The notes below the pieces were generated by a model. That model ran no database searches. It had not been told where the DNA came from and saw only the letters and a program-made list of their open reading frames with translations. Positions 33,081 through 41,055 of a DNA stretch of 64,000 bases are shown piece after piece; the first letter of the stretch is position 1; each line of letters starts with the position of its first letter. The translations under genes and the position numbers were made by a program. Location of the stretch: the NCBI GenBank assembly GCA_002440745.1, contig DJVB01000008.1, forward strand, positions 1 through 64,000. The letters are read 5' to 3'. Source of the DNA: Bacteroidales bacterium UBA6267 (GTDB lineage: Bacteria; Bacteroidota; Bacteroidia; Bacteroidales; UBA1556).

Positions 33081-33088
33081 CAAAGATA
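33081..33088 (-). promoter_or_regulatory. Putative -7 promoter of CheB-CheR/kinase operon (TATCTTTG)
   Basis: Exact TAnnTTTG on the minus strand, about 51 nt before the ATG at 33029. The remaining 33089-33243 region holds nothing recognisable. Confidence 0.45.
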
Positions 33089-33243
33089 CGGGAGAAATTT
33101 TTTAAAAGCCACGAAAAAATGAAGAATTAATGATTAACTACATCAATTTTTTTTCTTTAAAGCATCAATAATTATTTCAAACGCTACACCAAAATCAACG
33201 GATTATGATGGATTACATCGAACTTGAGTAAAGCAAAGAGAAT

Positions 33244-34035
33244 TTAATAAACTAATTGATCAGCAACAAGTTCGGCTATGTCTTTATTGAGGGTAACTTC
33301 TTCTCTATTTTTATATTTAATACCATCCGTCATCATGGTCATACAAAACGGACAAGCTGTGGCTATAATTTTCGGGTTTAGTCCAATCGCTTCTTCCGTG
33401 CGTTCAATGAAAACTTCTTTATTTCCCTTTTCTGCCTCTTTAAACATTTGCCCTCCACCTGCACCGCAGCATAAAGCAAAACTTCTGTTTCGTGGCATCT
33501 CACTTAAGTTATAGCCTAAGGCTTTGAGGATATTGCGTGGAGGTTCGTATATTTTATTTGCTCTGCCCAAATAACACGGGTCGTGATAAGTCAATATTTC
33601 GGGATTAGAGGTAGGCTTTAGTTTGATTTTTCCGGATTGAATATTATTCCAAATAAATTCTGTATGGTGTGTAACTTCGTAATTTCCACCTAATTCCGGA
33701 TACTCATTCTTAAGAACATTATAATCGTGAGGGTCGCAGGTTATAATTTTTTTAACGCCATAACCATTCAAAACTTCAATATTCATTTGAGCTTGCATTT
33801 GAAAAAGCATCTCATTCCCCGAACGCCGTGCAATATCTCCGCTGTCGGTTTCTTCAATTCCCAGCACTGCATAATCTGTTTTCAGATGATATAAAATCTT
33901 CACAAATGATTGAGTGACTTTTTTATAACGGTCGTCGAATGCTCCGGCGCTTCCAACCCAAAATAAATATTCCGGTGTTTTTCCTTCGGCAAATAAGTCA
34001 GCCATTTGGGGTACTTCTATCTTAATCGTTTCCAT
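33244..34035 (-). CDS. (Fe-S)-binding protein with CCG domains, HdrB-like
   Basis: 263 residues with the two Cys-rich halves of the family: ITCDPHDYNVLKNEYP...HDPCYLGR and FALCCGAGGGQMF...ATACPFCMTMM. CCG domains bind a non-cubane [4Fe-4S] cluster in heterodisulfide reductase HdrB/HdrD, GlpC and LutA/LldE. It starts 5 nt after the HdrC-like membrane gene, forming a two-gene unit that in other bacteria passes electrons from a soluble donor such as ETF to quinone. The donor is not in the window. Confidence 0.88.
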   Translation of the reverse strand: METIKIEVPQMADLFAEGKTPEYLFWVGSAGAFDDRYKKVTQSFVKILYHLKTDYAVLGIEETDSGDIARRSGNEMLFQMQAQMNIEVLNGYGVKKIITCDPHDYNVLKNEYPELGGNYEVTHHTEFIWNNIQSGKIKLKPTSNPEILTYHDPCYLGRANKIYEPPRNILKALGYNLSEMPRNRSFALCCGAGGGQMFKEAEKGNKEVFIERTEEAIGLNPKIIATACPFCMTMMTDGIKYKNREEVTLNKDIAELVADQLVY

Positions 34036-34040
34036 TGTAA

Positions 34041-35339
34041 CTACTTTTGAATAAATATTTCATCGGCCCATTTCATGCGGTCTTCCTGCGAAAATTGCCA
34101 CGGGGCACCGTTGTTTTCAATGTTTTGAAAAATGCTGTTTAACCCTGCCGGTGCTGCAGATTCCTCCATCACCAAATACCTCCGCAAGGAAATAATTATG
34201 TCAGGATGGTTCATATTTATCGGACATTCTTGCGCACAGGCATTACAAAGCGTACAAGCCCAAATTTCCTCTTCAGAAATATAGTCTCTCAACAAAGATT
34301 TGCCATCGTCAAAGGATTTGTCCTTTAGAAGTTGAGGCCCTTTTTCTTTCATGCGTGCACGAAAATCAATCATTAACTTTCTGGGAGATAATAGTTTACC
34401 GGTAATATTTGCCGGACAAACCGAGGTGCAACGCCCGCATTGAGTGCAGGCTAAACTGTCGAGATAGTTTTTCCATGTGCCATCTTCCACATCTTTCATC
34501 CCAAATCGACCTATCTCTTGGTCAGTTTCAGCAGCACCAGATTCCGGATTTATCATCGACCTTACTTCATTTTCAATTATCGGCATATTGTCAATATAGC
34601 CCAAGGGTTTAAGTTTAGTTAGAAATACATTGGGAACCGACATAAACACATGAAAATGCTTGGAATATGGTAAAATATTGGCAAAAAGAAATATTAATAA
34701 AATATGCCCCCACCAATTTGCCTCATGCAAGATCAGGGTTGTTTCGTAATCAACATTGATAAAAAAACCTGCTAAGTAACTCGATACCGGATAAAATCCT
34801 TGAATTTCATGGGTGGTCGAAAGCAGATAAAAAGTGTTCATTCCAAGCAGTGTCACCATTAACAAGCCAATTAAACCTAAAGCAACATTTGCATCTTGAT
34901 GGGAAATTTTTTTCATTTCCACGCCTTCAAATCGCTTTACTTTTAAGATGTTTCTGCGGATGAGAAAGATAAGGATTGCCACAAGTATTATCAATCCAAA
35001 AAGGTCACCACCGGCCATTAAAATAGTATAAAAAAACCCGAGGAACGACAAAATTCTTTCTGTTCCAAACAATCCATCGACAATCATTTCGATGCTCCCA
35101 AAAAGGATTACAATGAAGCCCCACCAAACTAAAGCGTGGAGCATTCCGATCACCGGACGCCTTAGGATTTTGGTTTGACCAATAGCGACTTCTAAGGTCA
35201 AAATCAGTCTTTTGCCAATTTCCTTTATAGGAAATGCAGGTTTTAATAATTTGAAATAATCAAAAATTCGCTTTATTGTCCATGCGAAAAATCCCATGGC
35301 AACAAGGAGCGTTAAGGCAAATATTATTTGTTTTATCAT
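34041..35339 (-). CDS. Membrane-anchored 4Fe-4S dicluster protein (HdrC/NarI-like)
   Basis: 432 residues from the ATG at 35339; a TTG at 35354 would add five residues. Five hydrophobic helices (about residues 5-25, 65-90, 105-135, 150-175, 215-240) form a quinone/heme b-type membrane domain like the gamma subunit of nitrate reductase, with His residues in helices. The C-terminal cytosolic part has two clusters: CTQCGRCTSVCPANI and CTLCNACAQECPINM. Together with the CCG protein it forms an HdrD-like electron transfer module reducing menaquinone. A -7 promoter motif lies upstream at 35413. Confidence 0.85.
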   Translation of the reverse strand: MIKQIIFALTLLVAMGFFAWTIKRIFDYFKLLKPAFPIKEIGKRLILTLEVAIGQTKILRRPVIGMLHALVWWGFIVILFGSIEMIVDGLFGTERILSFLGFFYTILMAGGDLFGLIILVAILIFLIRRNILKVKRFEGVEMKKISHQDANVALGLIGLLMVTLLGMNTFYLLSTTHEIQGFYPVSSYLAGFFINVDYETTLILHEANWWGHILLIFLFANILPYSKHFHVFMSVPNVFLTKLKPLGYIDNMPIIENEVRSMINPESGAAETDQEIGRFGMKDVEDGTWKNYLDSLACTQCGRCTSVCPANITGKLLSPRKLMIDFRARMKEKGPQLLKDKSFDDGKSLLRDYISEEEIWACTLCNACAQECPINMNHPDIIISLRRYLVMEESAAPAGLNSIFQNIENNGAPWQFSQEDRMKWADEIFIQK

Positions 35340-35412
35340 AATTATAAAAATCAAGTAATCAGAGTAAATTCTGCGACTAATAAATACATCCTGTGCTGTC
35401 GCTTATTGCCTG

Positions 35413-35420
35413 CAAATATA
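35413..35420 (-). promoter_or_regulatory. Putative -7 promoter of Hdr-like pair (TATATTTG)
   Basis: Exact TAnnTTTG match on the minus strand, 73 nt before the ATG at 35339. The rest of the 35340-35580 intergenic stretch holds no credible gene. Confidence 0.4.
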
Positions 35421-35580
35421 TTATTTTTTTGCGATTGGGTATTCTAAATATGCTTTTGGTATTTGATGAGTACGTAATTTATATCTATTCCAGTCAATGG
35501 AGGAGAAATCTAAATATTAGGAGAAGAAACGGAAATATTTTTGCAAACTTCCATCAACCTGAATTACCTGAAGTCAAAAA

Positions 35581-35610
35581 AAAAAGACCGGATTTTTTTC
35601 CGGTCTTTTT
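35581..35610. terminator. Bidirectional intrinsic terminator
   Basis: AAAAAGACCGGA (35581-35592) pairs with TCCGGTCTTTTT (35599-35610), 6-nt loop, A-run on one side and T-run on the other. On the minus strand it ends the TonB gene. Confidence 0.88.
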
Positions 35611-35613
35611 CTT

Positions 35614-36294
35614 CTATCCTTGAAGGATAAATTTGAATGGCATATTGAACCAAACCCTAACCGGACGTCCGCGTTGTTTAGCAGGTTGCCATTTGGGCAT
35701 GCTTTTCAGCACCCTTACAGCTTCTTCGTCGCAGCCTCCGCCGATTCCCCGAACGACTTGAATATTGGTGATTCTTCCATCTTTCTCAACAACGAATTTC
35801 AAGTAAACAGTTCCTTGAATTCCACTTTCTTTTGCCATCTGTGGATATTTGGTGTTGTCTTTCAAGAATTTCATACGAGCTTCTTCACCACCTGGAAAAC
35901 CTGCTTGTTCTTCTACAAATACAAAGATTTCCTCTTCTTTTTCTTCTTCTTCTTCTTGTTGAATGATTGGAGCATCCTCAATATCAGCATCTTCGTCCAT
36001 CTCTGCATCAAACTCTAATTCGATGTCAACTTCCACATCATCTTCCACAATTTCGATAACAGTAGTTTGCTGTTGTGGAGGTGGAGGTGGTGGAGTTTCA
36101 AGTCTTTCGGTTTGAATTACAATATCTTCTTCATCCTCGAGAGCTTGCATTTTTTCGAAATCATTTACTGTTTTGTCGTAGGTTTTGTATTCAAACGATA
36201 ACCAAACAACTGAAAGAGTTATCATAAGACCTATTAACATGAAAGTTGATCTTAGATGCTCTAAATTCGCTTTTTCAGACTTTTTAATTTCCAT
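35614..36294 (-). CDS. TonB-family energy transducer
   Basis: 226 residues: cytosolic start, one membrane helix (about 17-36), a periplasmic Pro/acidic linker (PPPPPPQQQ; long Glu/Asp-rich stretch 70-130) and the C-terminal TonB domain (about 135-226) with YPQMAKESGIQGTVYLKFVVEKDG and MPKWQPAKQRGRPVRVWFNMPF. TonB carries proton-motive-force energy from ExbB/ExbD to outer-membrane receptors; none of these partners is nearby. Bacteroidota carry many such stand-alone tonB genes. Confidence 0.92.
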   Translation of the reverse strand: MEIKKSEKANLEHLRSTFMLIGLMITLSVVWLSFEYKTYDKTVNDFEKMQALEDEEDIVIQTERLETPPPPPPQQQTTVIEIVEDDVEVDIELEFDAEMDEDADIEDAPIIQQEEEEEKEEEIFVFVEEQAGFPGGEEARMKFLKDNTKYPQMAKESGIQGTVYLKFVVEKDGRITNIQVVRGIGGGCDEEAVRVLKSMPKWQPAKQRGRPVRVWFNMPFKFILQG

Positions 36295-36391
36295 AATCTT
36301 TGAATTTATTAAGGTTTAATTCAAGCGGCTAAATTAATATTATTCTTGAAGTGCAGATTAGCTTTTTATTAAATCTTTTTAGGTTTTTTCG

Positions 36392-36787
36392 TTATCGTTT
36401 TTTTCTGTTTCGATAGTCGAAAAATAAAATACCCAAAAGGATTCCACAACAATCTGCTATTAAATCATAAACATTACCATTTCTGCCTATTTGAACGAAA
36501 TATTGGATTAACTCCGTGGAGGAAGCATATATTGTGCCAACGATAAAAATGGATAGATATTTCTGAAATTTTCTTAAAAAAACTCTATCTGTCAATTTCT
36601 TATACTCAAGCCAAAAGAAAGAAAATGGAAGAAAGAGTATTAGATGTACAATTTTATCTGGTTGAAAAAGGTTCAGAAAATTTGTTGGTTTGGGAATATA
36701 ATTACCCGGGAAAGTGGTGACGATCAAAATTAATATCGTCCAACCCCAAAAAGCTATAAGATATTTATTTCCAAATTTATGTATCAT
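36392..36787 (-). CDS. VanZ-like membrane protein
   Basis: About 131 residues from the ATG at 36787, preferred over an in-frame start at 36823 that would lie inside the gcvH terminator. Four hydrophobic segments; the PDKIVHLILFLPFSFFWLEYKK and SSTELIQYFVQIGRNGNVYDLIADCCGILLG motifs are those of the VanZ-like superfamily (RDDxDFxANxxG-type C-terminal helix). The biochemical role of this family is not known; the name comes from a teicoplanin resistance gene and does not imply resistance here. Confidence 0.75.
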   Translation of the reverse strand: MIHKFGNKYLIAFWGWTILILIVTTFPGNYIPKPTNFLNLFQPDKIVHLILFLPFSFFWLEYKKLTDRVFLRKFQKYLSIFIVGTIYASSTELIQYFVQIGRNGNVYDLIADCCGILLGILFFDYRNRKKR

Positions 36788-36808
36788 GATTAGGTAAGAA
36801 AATGATAA

Positions 36809-36839
36809 AAAAAAAGCACTCAACTCGAGTGCTTTTTTT
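36809..36839 (-). terminator. Terminator of gcvH
   Basis: GCACTC (36816-36821), 5-nt loop, GAGTGC (36827-36832) with long A/T runs on both sides; on the minus strand it is followed by nine or more T and lies 15 nt after the gcvH stop. Confidence 0.85.
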
Positions 36840-36853
36840 GATTCGTTGTTGTG

Positions 36854-37231
36854 TTATCCTTGAATGAATTCAGCATAAGCTTCTGCATTCATCAGATGAT
36901 CTGTTGAATAATCTCCAGATAATTGAATTTTTACAATCCAACCTTTTCCATAAGGATCTTGGTTTATAAGCTCAGGTGCATCTTCCAATTCGGCATTTGC
37001 TTCAATGATTGAACCGGTTACGGGCATTAAAAGGTCAGAAACTGTTTTAACAGCTTCGATAGAGCCAAAAGGTTCACCCATTGGAATATCTTCGTCATCG
37101 TTAATTTCGATATAAACGATGTCGCCCAACTCGTGGCTGGCAAAATCTGTGATACCGATGAATGCCTGATCTCCTTCAATTCTTAGCCATTCATGATCGT
37201 TGCTGTACAATAATTCTTTAGGTATATTCAT
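36854..37231 (-). CDS. gcvH: Glycine cleavage system H protein
   Basis: 125 residues. Lipoyl-carrier fold: YSNDHEWLRIEGDQAFIGITDFA at the start and GSIEAVKTVSDLLMPVTGSI containing the lipoyl-lysine (about residue 62). It shuttles the aminomethyl group between the P and T proteins of the glycine cleavage complex. gcvP and gcvT are not in the window, so it is encoded apart from its partners, as is common in this phylum. It has its own promoter and terminator. Confidence 0.95.
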   Translation of the reverse strand: MNIPKELLYSNDHEWLRIEGDQAFIGITDFASHELGDIVYIEINDDEDIPMGEPFGSIEAVKTVSDLLMPVTGSIIEANAELEDAPELINQDPYGKGWIVKIQLSGDYSTDHLMNAEAYAEFIQG

Positions 37232-37305
37232 GATATTAATAATTAAATGGTGAATCTAATTTGAAGGCTATTAAATTTGATTTTAATCGAATAAAATAGC
37301 GGTTT

Positions 37306-37337
37306 CAAAAGTAAAATATATTTTAGTATCTCAACAA
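37306..37337 (-). promoter_or_regulatory. Putative promoter of gcvH (-33 TTG and -7 TACTTTTG)
   Basis: Minus strand: -7 TACTTTTG at 37306-37313 and a TTG at 37335-37337 with 21-nt spacing, near the Bacteroidota -33/-7 layout. It is 74 nt before the gcvH ATG. Confidence 0.5.
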
Positions 37338-37392
37338 TTTTTATAAAAACAAAAAGCATATTTTTTGTTGAAAAATTGTGATGTTTCCCATA

Positions 37393-38082
37393 CTATTTTG
37401 TGAGTAGCTTAAATCCAAATCCATGAACATTGATGATTTGAATCTTTGGGTCGTCTTTTAGATATTTTCTAAGTTTTGTTATGTAAACATCCATAGAACG
37501 TGCATTATAGTAGGAGTCGTCCTTCCAGATTCTGTTGAGGGCAATTCGGCGATCCATGGTTTGGTTTTCGTGCTGACATAGAAGTTTGAGCAATTCTGCT
37601 TCTTTACTGGTTAGCTTCTGCATTTCTTTTCCAAGTTTCAACTCTTGATGGATATAATCAAAATGATATTTTCCAATGGTAAACAGGTCTTTTTGTTCAC
37701 CATCTTCCGAATCGCTTATGGTGCGCCTTAAAATGGCATTAATGCGCGCCAACAGCAGTTCCATATTAAAAGGCTTGGTGATATAATCGTCTGCTCCAAT
37801 TCCGAACCCTTTTAATTTATCATCTTCCAACGATTTGGCTGTCAGGAAGATAATCGGTATTTTCTTGTCGGTTTTCCTGATATTCTCTGCTGCTGTAAAA
37901 CCATCCATTATTGGCATCATTACATCAAGAATCACCAAATCAAATTCGTTTTTTTGAAAAGCCATGAGAGCATCCTGACCATTGGTAAATAAATCTACAC
38001 TAAAGTTTTTTGCTTCTAAATAGGGCTTTAATATTTTTCCCAAATTAAGGTCGTCTTCTGCTAATAAAATACGTGGTTTCAT
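37393..38082 (-). CDS. OmpR/PhoB-family response regulator
   Basis: 229 residues. Receiver domain (1-120) with the acidic pair EDD (9-11), phospho-acceptor Asp in LVILDVMMPIMDG (about residue 54) and Lys in FLTAKSLEDD; winged-helix DNA-binding domain (about 130-229; LTSKEAELLKLLCQHENQ, YYNARSMDVYITKLRKYL). It starts 15 nt after the partner kinase gene. Target genes cannot be inferred, although a divergent small RNA candidate shares the intergenic region upstream of the kinase. Confidence 0.94.
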   Translation of the reverse strand: MKPRILLAEDDLNLGKILKPYLEAKNFSVDLFTNGQDALMAFQKNEFDLVILDVMMPIMDGFTAAENIRKTDKKIPIIFLTAKSLEDDKLKGFGIGADDYITKPFNMELLLARINAILRRTISDSEDGEQKDLFTIGKYHFDYIHQELKLGKEMQKLTSKEAELLKLLCQHENQTMDRRIALNRIWKDDSYYNARSMDVYITKLRKYLKDDPKIQIINVHGFGFKLLTK

Positions 38083-38097
38083 AATAGTTAATTTAAT

Positions 38098-39498
38098 TTA
38101 TAAACATTCTTCATTATTCATATCTGTCGGGAGCTTAACGTGGAAAGTTGTGCCTTTTCCTAATTGGCTTTCCAATGTGATGTTCCCTTTGTGTTTTTCA
38201 ACAATTGCTTTTACATAAGTAAGTCCTAATCCGAAACCTTTCACTTCGTGAACATTTCCAGTTGGAACTCGATATAATTTGTCGAAAATCTTTTTCTGAT
38301 TGCTTTTACTTATTCCAATTCCATTGTCTGAAATACTGATTGTAACACAGTTTTTCTCTCTCATAGTTACTATTCTAATTACAGGTGTATCCGGGCTATA
38401 TTTAATCGCATTGTCTAACAAATTGTTCACAACGTTGCTTATATGAACCGGATCTCCTTGAATAGTAGTATTTGGACAGTTATCAGTAAAACTTATTTTT
38501 CCATTTTTTGGTCTTATTTGAATTTCGGCATTACGCATTACATCGTTAATAATCTCAGTGATGTCGATATCAATTATGTTGAGATTCATCTCAGCTCTTT
38601 CGAGGATGGCCGACTGAAGAATTTTCTCAGCCATGGATCCCAATCGCCTGTTTTCTTCTTGAATGATGCCAATATAACTGCTATATAAATCAGCCGATTT
38701 CGGTATATCGGTGTCTGTCAGAGCTTGACAGGCTAATGAAATAGTTGAAATAGGAGTTTTAAACTCATGTGTCATATTGTTGATAAAATCATTCTTCATG
38801 ATGGAGAGTTTCTCTTGTTTAATAATGGTTCCAATGGCATAAAGAAAAATAAATACCATACTGATAATCAGCAAACTGGACATTATTAACATAAGGCTAA
38901 TCTGACCAAAAAGATAGGCCTTTTCATGGGGAAATCCAACCATCAAATATACTTGATGCACTAAGTCGTTGGATGCCAATGGGTAAATATAATTGGAATA
39001 TTCGTCACTTCCATAAGCTAATGAGTCGATGAGATACTTATTATTGATTCTATCATAAAGATTAAATCGGAAAGAGATTCGAAGGTTATTTGATGCGAAT
39101 TGATAACGAATCAAGGAGTCGATGAACTGATAGGTTATTTCCGGTTGGTCGTATAATGGGTTTAAAAAGGGATTTTCTATACTTCCATTTCCATTGGTAT
39201 AACTTAATTGAAATTGTCCGTTTTGAAATCGCGTAACCATGGTGCGAGGCCGATTACCGGATGTGTCTTCCTGTGAATTGCTCGAATACAAATCGTTCAA
39301 GTAGCGCTTTTGAATGCACATTTGCTCGTAATAGCCAATTTCTTTGATGATACCGGAGAATACTTTTCTGGTTTCATCATTAAAATCTTGCTCTTTGAGC
39401 TGCACAGATGTCTTAATCCAGTTCAACTGCAAGGCGATTATGGCTATCAAAACTACTGATGCGCCAATAATTACAAAACTTATTCGTTTCTTATTCAT
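38098..39498 (-). CDS. Membrane sensor histidine kinase
   Basis: 466 residues from the ATG at 39498 (a TTG at 39505 would add three residues). Two membrane helices (about 8-28 and 200-225) bracket a periplasmic sensor domain; then HisKA with the phospho-acceptor in NMTHEFKTPISTISL, the N box VVNNLLDNAIKYSPD, G1 ISDNGIGIS and G2 GFGLGLTYVKAIV. It pairs with the downstream OmpR-type regulator. The -7 motif is only 6 nt before the ATG, so the mRNA is predicted to be leaderless. Confidence 0.93.
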   Translation of the reverse strand: MNKKRISFVIIGASVVLIAIIALQLNWIKTSVQLKEQDFNDETRKVFSGIIKEIGYYEQMCIQKRYLNDLYSSNSQEDTSGNRPRTMVTRFQNGQFQLSYTNGNGSIENPFLNPLYDQPEITYQFIDSLIRYQFASNNLRISFRFNLYDRINNKYLIDSLAYGSDEYSNYIYPLASNDLVHQVYLMVGFPHEKAYLFGQISLMLIMSSLLIISMVFIFLYAIGTIIKQEKLSIMKNDFINNMTHEFKTPISTISLACQALTDTDIPKSADLYSSYIGIIQEENRRLGSMAEKILQSAILERAEMNLNIIDIDITEIINDVMRNAEIQIRPKNGKISFTDNCPNTTIQGDPVHISNVVNNLLDNAIKYSPDTPVIRIVTMREKNCVTISISDNGIGISKSNQKKIFDKLYRVPTGNVHEVKGFGLGLTYVKAIVEKHKGNITLESQLGKGTTFHVKLPTDMNNEECL

Positions 39499-39504
39499 GT
39501 GAAG

Positions 39505-39512
39505 CAAAATTA
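39505..39512 (-). promoter_or_regulatory. Putative -7 promoter of two-component operon (TAATTTTG)
   Basis: Exact TAnnTTTG on the minus strand, 6 nt before the kinase ATG at 39498. Confidence 0.45.
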
Positions 39513-39596
39513 GACTTAATTACCACGTAAACAGAGGGGTTAACAGAATTTAACCTTTGTTTTAAGGCCTTAACAAATGTCAGAGAGCTATCAATG

Positions 39597-39604
39597 TATC
39601 TTTG
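39597..39604 (+). promoter_or_regulatory. Orphan -7 promoter element (TATCTTTG) reading into a non-coding stretch
   Basis: Exact TAnnTTTG match on the plus strand. No + strand gene follows; about 115 nt downstream is a perfect + oriented terminator. This combination suggests a small RNA gene. Confidence 0.45.
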
Positions 39605-39607
39605 CAC

Positions 39608-39757
39608 CGTTAAGTTCTTAAAACTAATGTCCATCCTAAATATACACATATATAATGATTATTAAGTAATCATTCCTAAGTTCCTGTGCAATTAAGTGAT
39701 TGTGGTTAATACCTAAGTTAAGGGAAACTGGCGCCCGTCAGTTTCCCTTTTTATTTT
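39608..39757 (+). ncRNA. Candidate small RNA gene (about 150 nt)
   Basis: Bounded by an exact -7 motif (39597-39604) and a strong terminator (39721-39757) on the + strand, where no protein is encoded. Inside, AATGATTA (39654-39661) and TAATCATT (39667-39674) form a perfect 8-bp hairpin with a 5-nt loop. ATTAAGT[A/G]AT occurs at 39661 and 39691 and CCTAAGTT at 39675 and 39712, giving a two-fold repeated layout. Its 3' end is antisense to the end of holB. It is divergent from the two-component operon. It could be a 6S-like or regulatory RNA, or a chance pairing of motifs. The boundaries are estimates. Confidence 0.4.
39721..39757 (+). terminator. Strong intrinsic terminator, + orientation
   Basis: AGGGAAACTG (39721-39730), 8-nt loop, CAGTTTCCCT (39739-39748), then TTTTATTTTTAT. 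Perfect 10-bp stem. On the minus strand the stem is not followed by T, so it does not serve holB, whose stop codon (39738-39740) it overlaps. Confidence 0.85.
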
Positions 39758-40910
39758 TATCTTTCGCAAAGATTGTGGCAATTTGCAGGCTCATATCCAT
39801 CAAAATAATCTTACTATTTCCATTTCTTTCAATATGTTTGATTGCTAATTCAATGATTTCAGAAAATTGTTGTGCATTTTTGCGGTTTACGAAACTGCTA
39901 AATTTAGACACAAAAGCTTCTTCCAATTTAGTAGCTTTAATCAATTCCGATTGCCCTGTTTCAAACATTACGCAAAGCCTTATGATTCTTAAGCCATAAC
40001 TTAAAAACTGTTTTAGCTTTTCTCTGCCAAAACCGGAAAGAGTGTTGCATTTTTCTTTTATCTTAACTATCTGAAAACCATAACATAAAAGCATTAGTTC
40101 GCGAAAATCAGTAAGTAGTTCAGAATCTGTTTGATTGTTCTCCAAAAGGCTAAAGACTTGATTGAAATTGCCATCAGAGAGTTTTAACACATATTCTAAA
40201 CGGTCGCCTTCTAAGCCAAAATAATCTGCAAGGTAATCTTTCAATTTATGCTCAGGATGTCTGCTAACCTTAATCATCTGAGTTCGGGAAAGTATGGTTT
40301 TTAGAAGTTGGTCAGGATTATAGCTTATCAAAAAAAACAGCGTATTTTGGGGTGGTTCTTCTAACGTCTTGAGTAATTTAGGAGCAGCAGCGTGATATAA
40401 TTTCTCCGCCAACCAAATAATAACTACTTTTTGTGGCGACTCATAAGGTGTCGTTGAAGCTATCTGATTGATTTCGTTTGCATCATCAACGCTAATCCTA
40501 CCTTGTTTGTTTTCGATGCCAATGAAGCTATACCATTCATTTTCGGTTAAATAGCCCTTATTGTCAAGTACAATTTGTCTGAAAGGGTTGATGAAATCAG
40601 CACTTGTTGGTTTGGAGTTTACCTCTTTGGTTGTGGCTACAGGAAATATAAAATGCAAGTCGGGATGTGCTAAATTTTGATATTTTTTGCATGATGGACA
40701 TTGACCACAGCTATCACCAATAAGTTCGTCATCCTTAAGCTTTTGCTTATTCGAACAAGCAATATATTGAGCATAAGCAATGGCTATGCTAAGCGATTCG
40801 CCACCTTCCTGCCCGTAAAATAGTAAGGTGTGACTGATTCTGCCTGAATTTACAGTTTCTATAAGCTTGTTTTTAAGCTCGTTATGCCCGATAATTTCTG
40901 AAAATAACAT
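39738..40910 (-). CDS. holB: DNA polymerase III delta' subunit
   Basis: 390 residues. AAA+ clamp-loader fold: a degenerate P-loop in LFYGQEGGESLSIAIAYAQYI without the ATP-binding Lys, the zinc module CGQCPSCKKYQN (with an upstream Cys), the NEINQIASTTPYESPQKVVIIW region and the SRT sensor motif (TILSRTQMIKV, sensor 1/Arg finger). The delta' subunit is the stator of the loader that places the beta clamp on DNA. The -7 motif is 4 nt before the ATG. Monocistronic. Confidence 0.88.
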   Translation of the reverse strand: MLFSEIIGHNELKNKLIETVNSGRISHTLLFYGQEGGESLSIAIAYAQYIACSNKQKLKDDELIGDSCGQCPSCKKYQNLAHPDLHFIFPVATTKEVNSKPTSADFINPFRQIVLDNKGYLTENEWYSFIGIENKQGRISVDDANEINQIASTTPYESPQKVVIIWLAEKLYHAAAPKLLKTLEEPPQNTLFFLISYNPDQLLKTILSRTQMIKVSRHPEHKLKDYLADYFGLEGDRLEYVLKLSDGNFNQVFSLLENNQTDSELLTDFRELMLLCYGFQIVKIKEKCNTLSGFGREKLKQFLSYGLRIIRLCVMFETGQSELIKATKLEEAFVSKFSSFVNRKNAQQFSEIIELAIKHIERNGNSKIILMDMSLQIATIFAKDKNKKGN

Positions 40911-40914
40911 TGGC

Positions 40915-40922
40915 CAAATTTA
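40915..40922 (-). promoter_or_regulatory. Putative -7 promoter of holB (TAAATTTG), nearly abutting the start codon
   Basis: Exact TAnnTTTG on the minus strand with 4 nt to the ATG; predicts a leaderless mRNA. Confidence 0.45.
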
Positions 40923-41006
40923 TAAAATAAGCCATTCCCTAATATTTGTTTTTTAGATAAATTGTATCAAAATTCCGATAATGTATCATTTCTTGGTTTT
41001 CAATAA

Positions 41007-41038
41007 AAAAGCCGGCAATTTGAAAAAAGCCGGCTTTT
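41007..41038. terminator. Bidirectional intrinsic terminator
   Basis: AAAAGCCGGC (41007-41016) and GCCGGCTTTT (41029-41038), 12-nt loop, A- and T-runs outside. On the minus strand it ends the iron-sulfur/NrfD/cytochrome c operon, 17 nt after its last stop codon. Confidence 0.85.
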
Positions 41039-41055
41039 GTTTTTAGGTTAATGGT

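Noticed and set aside
36392..36787. VanZ-like gene as an antibiotic-resistance determinant
   Set aside because: Only the general superfamily fold is recognisable; no van operon genes are nearby.
39700..39999. 99-residue + strand open frame starting beside the candidate small RNA
   Set aside because: It reads through the strong terminator and then antisense to holB; the RNA interpretation is more economical.
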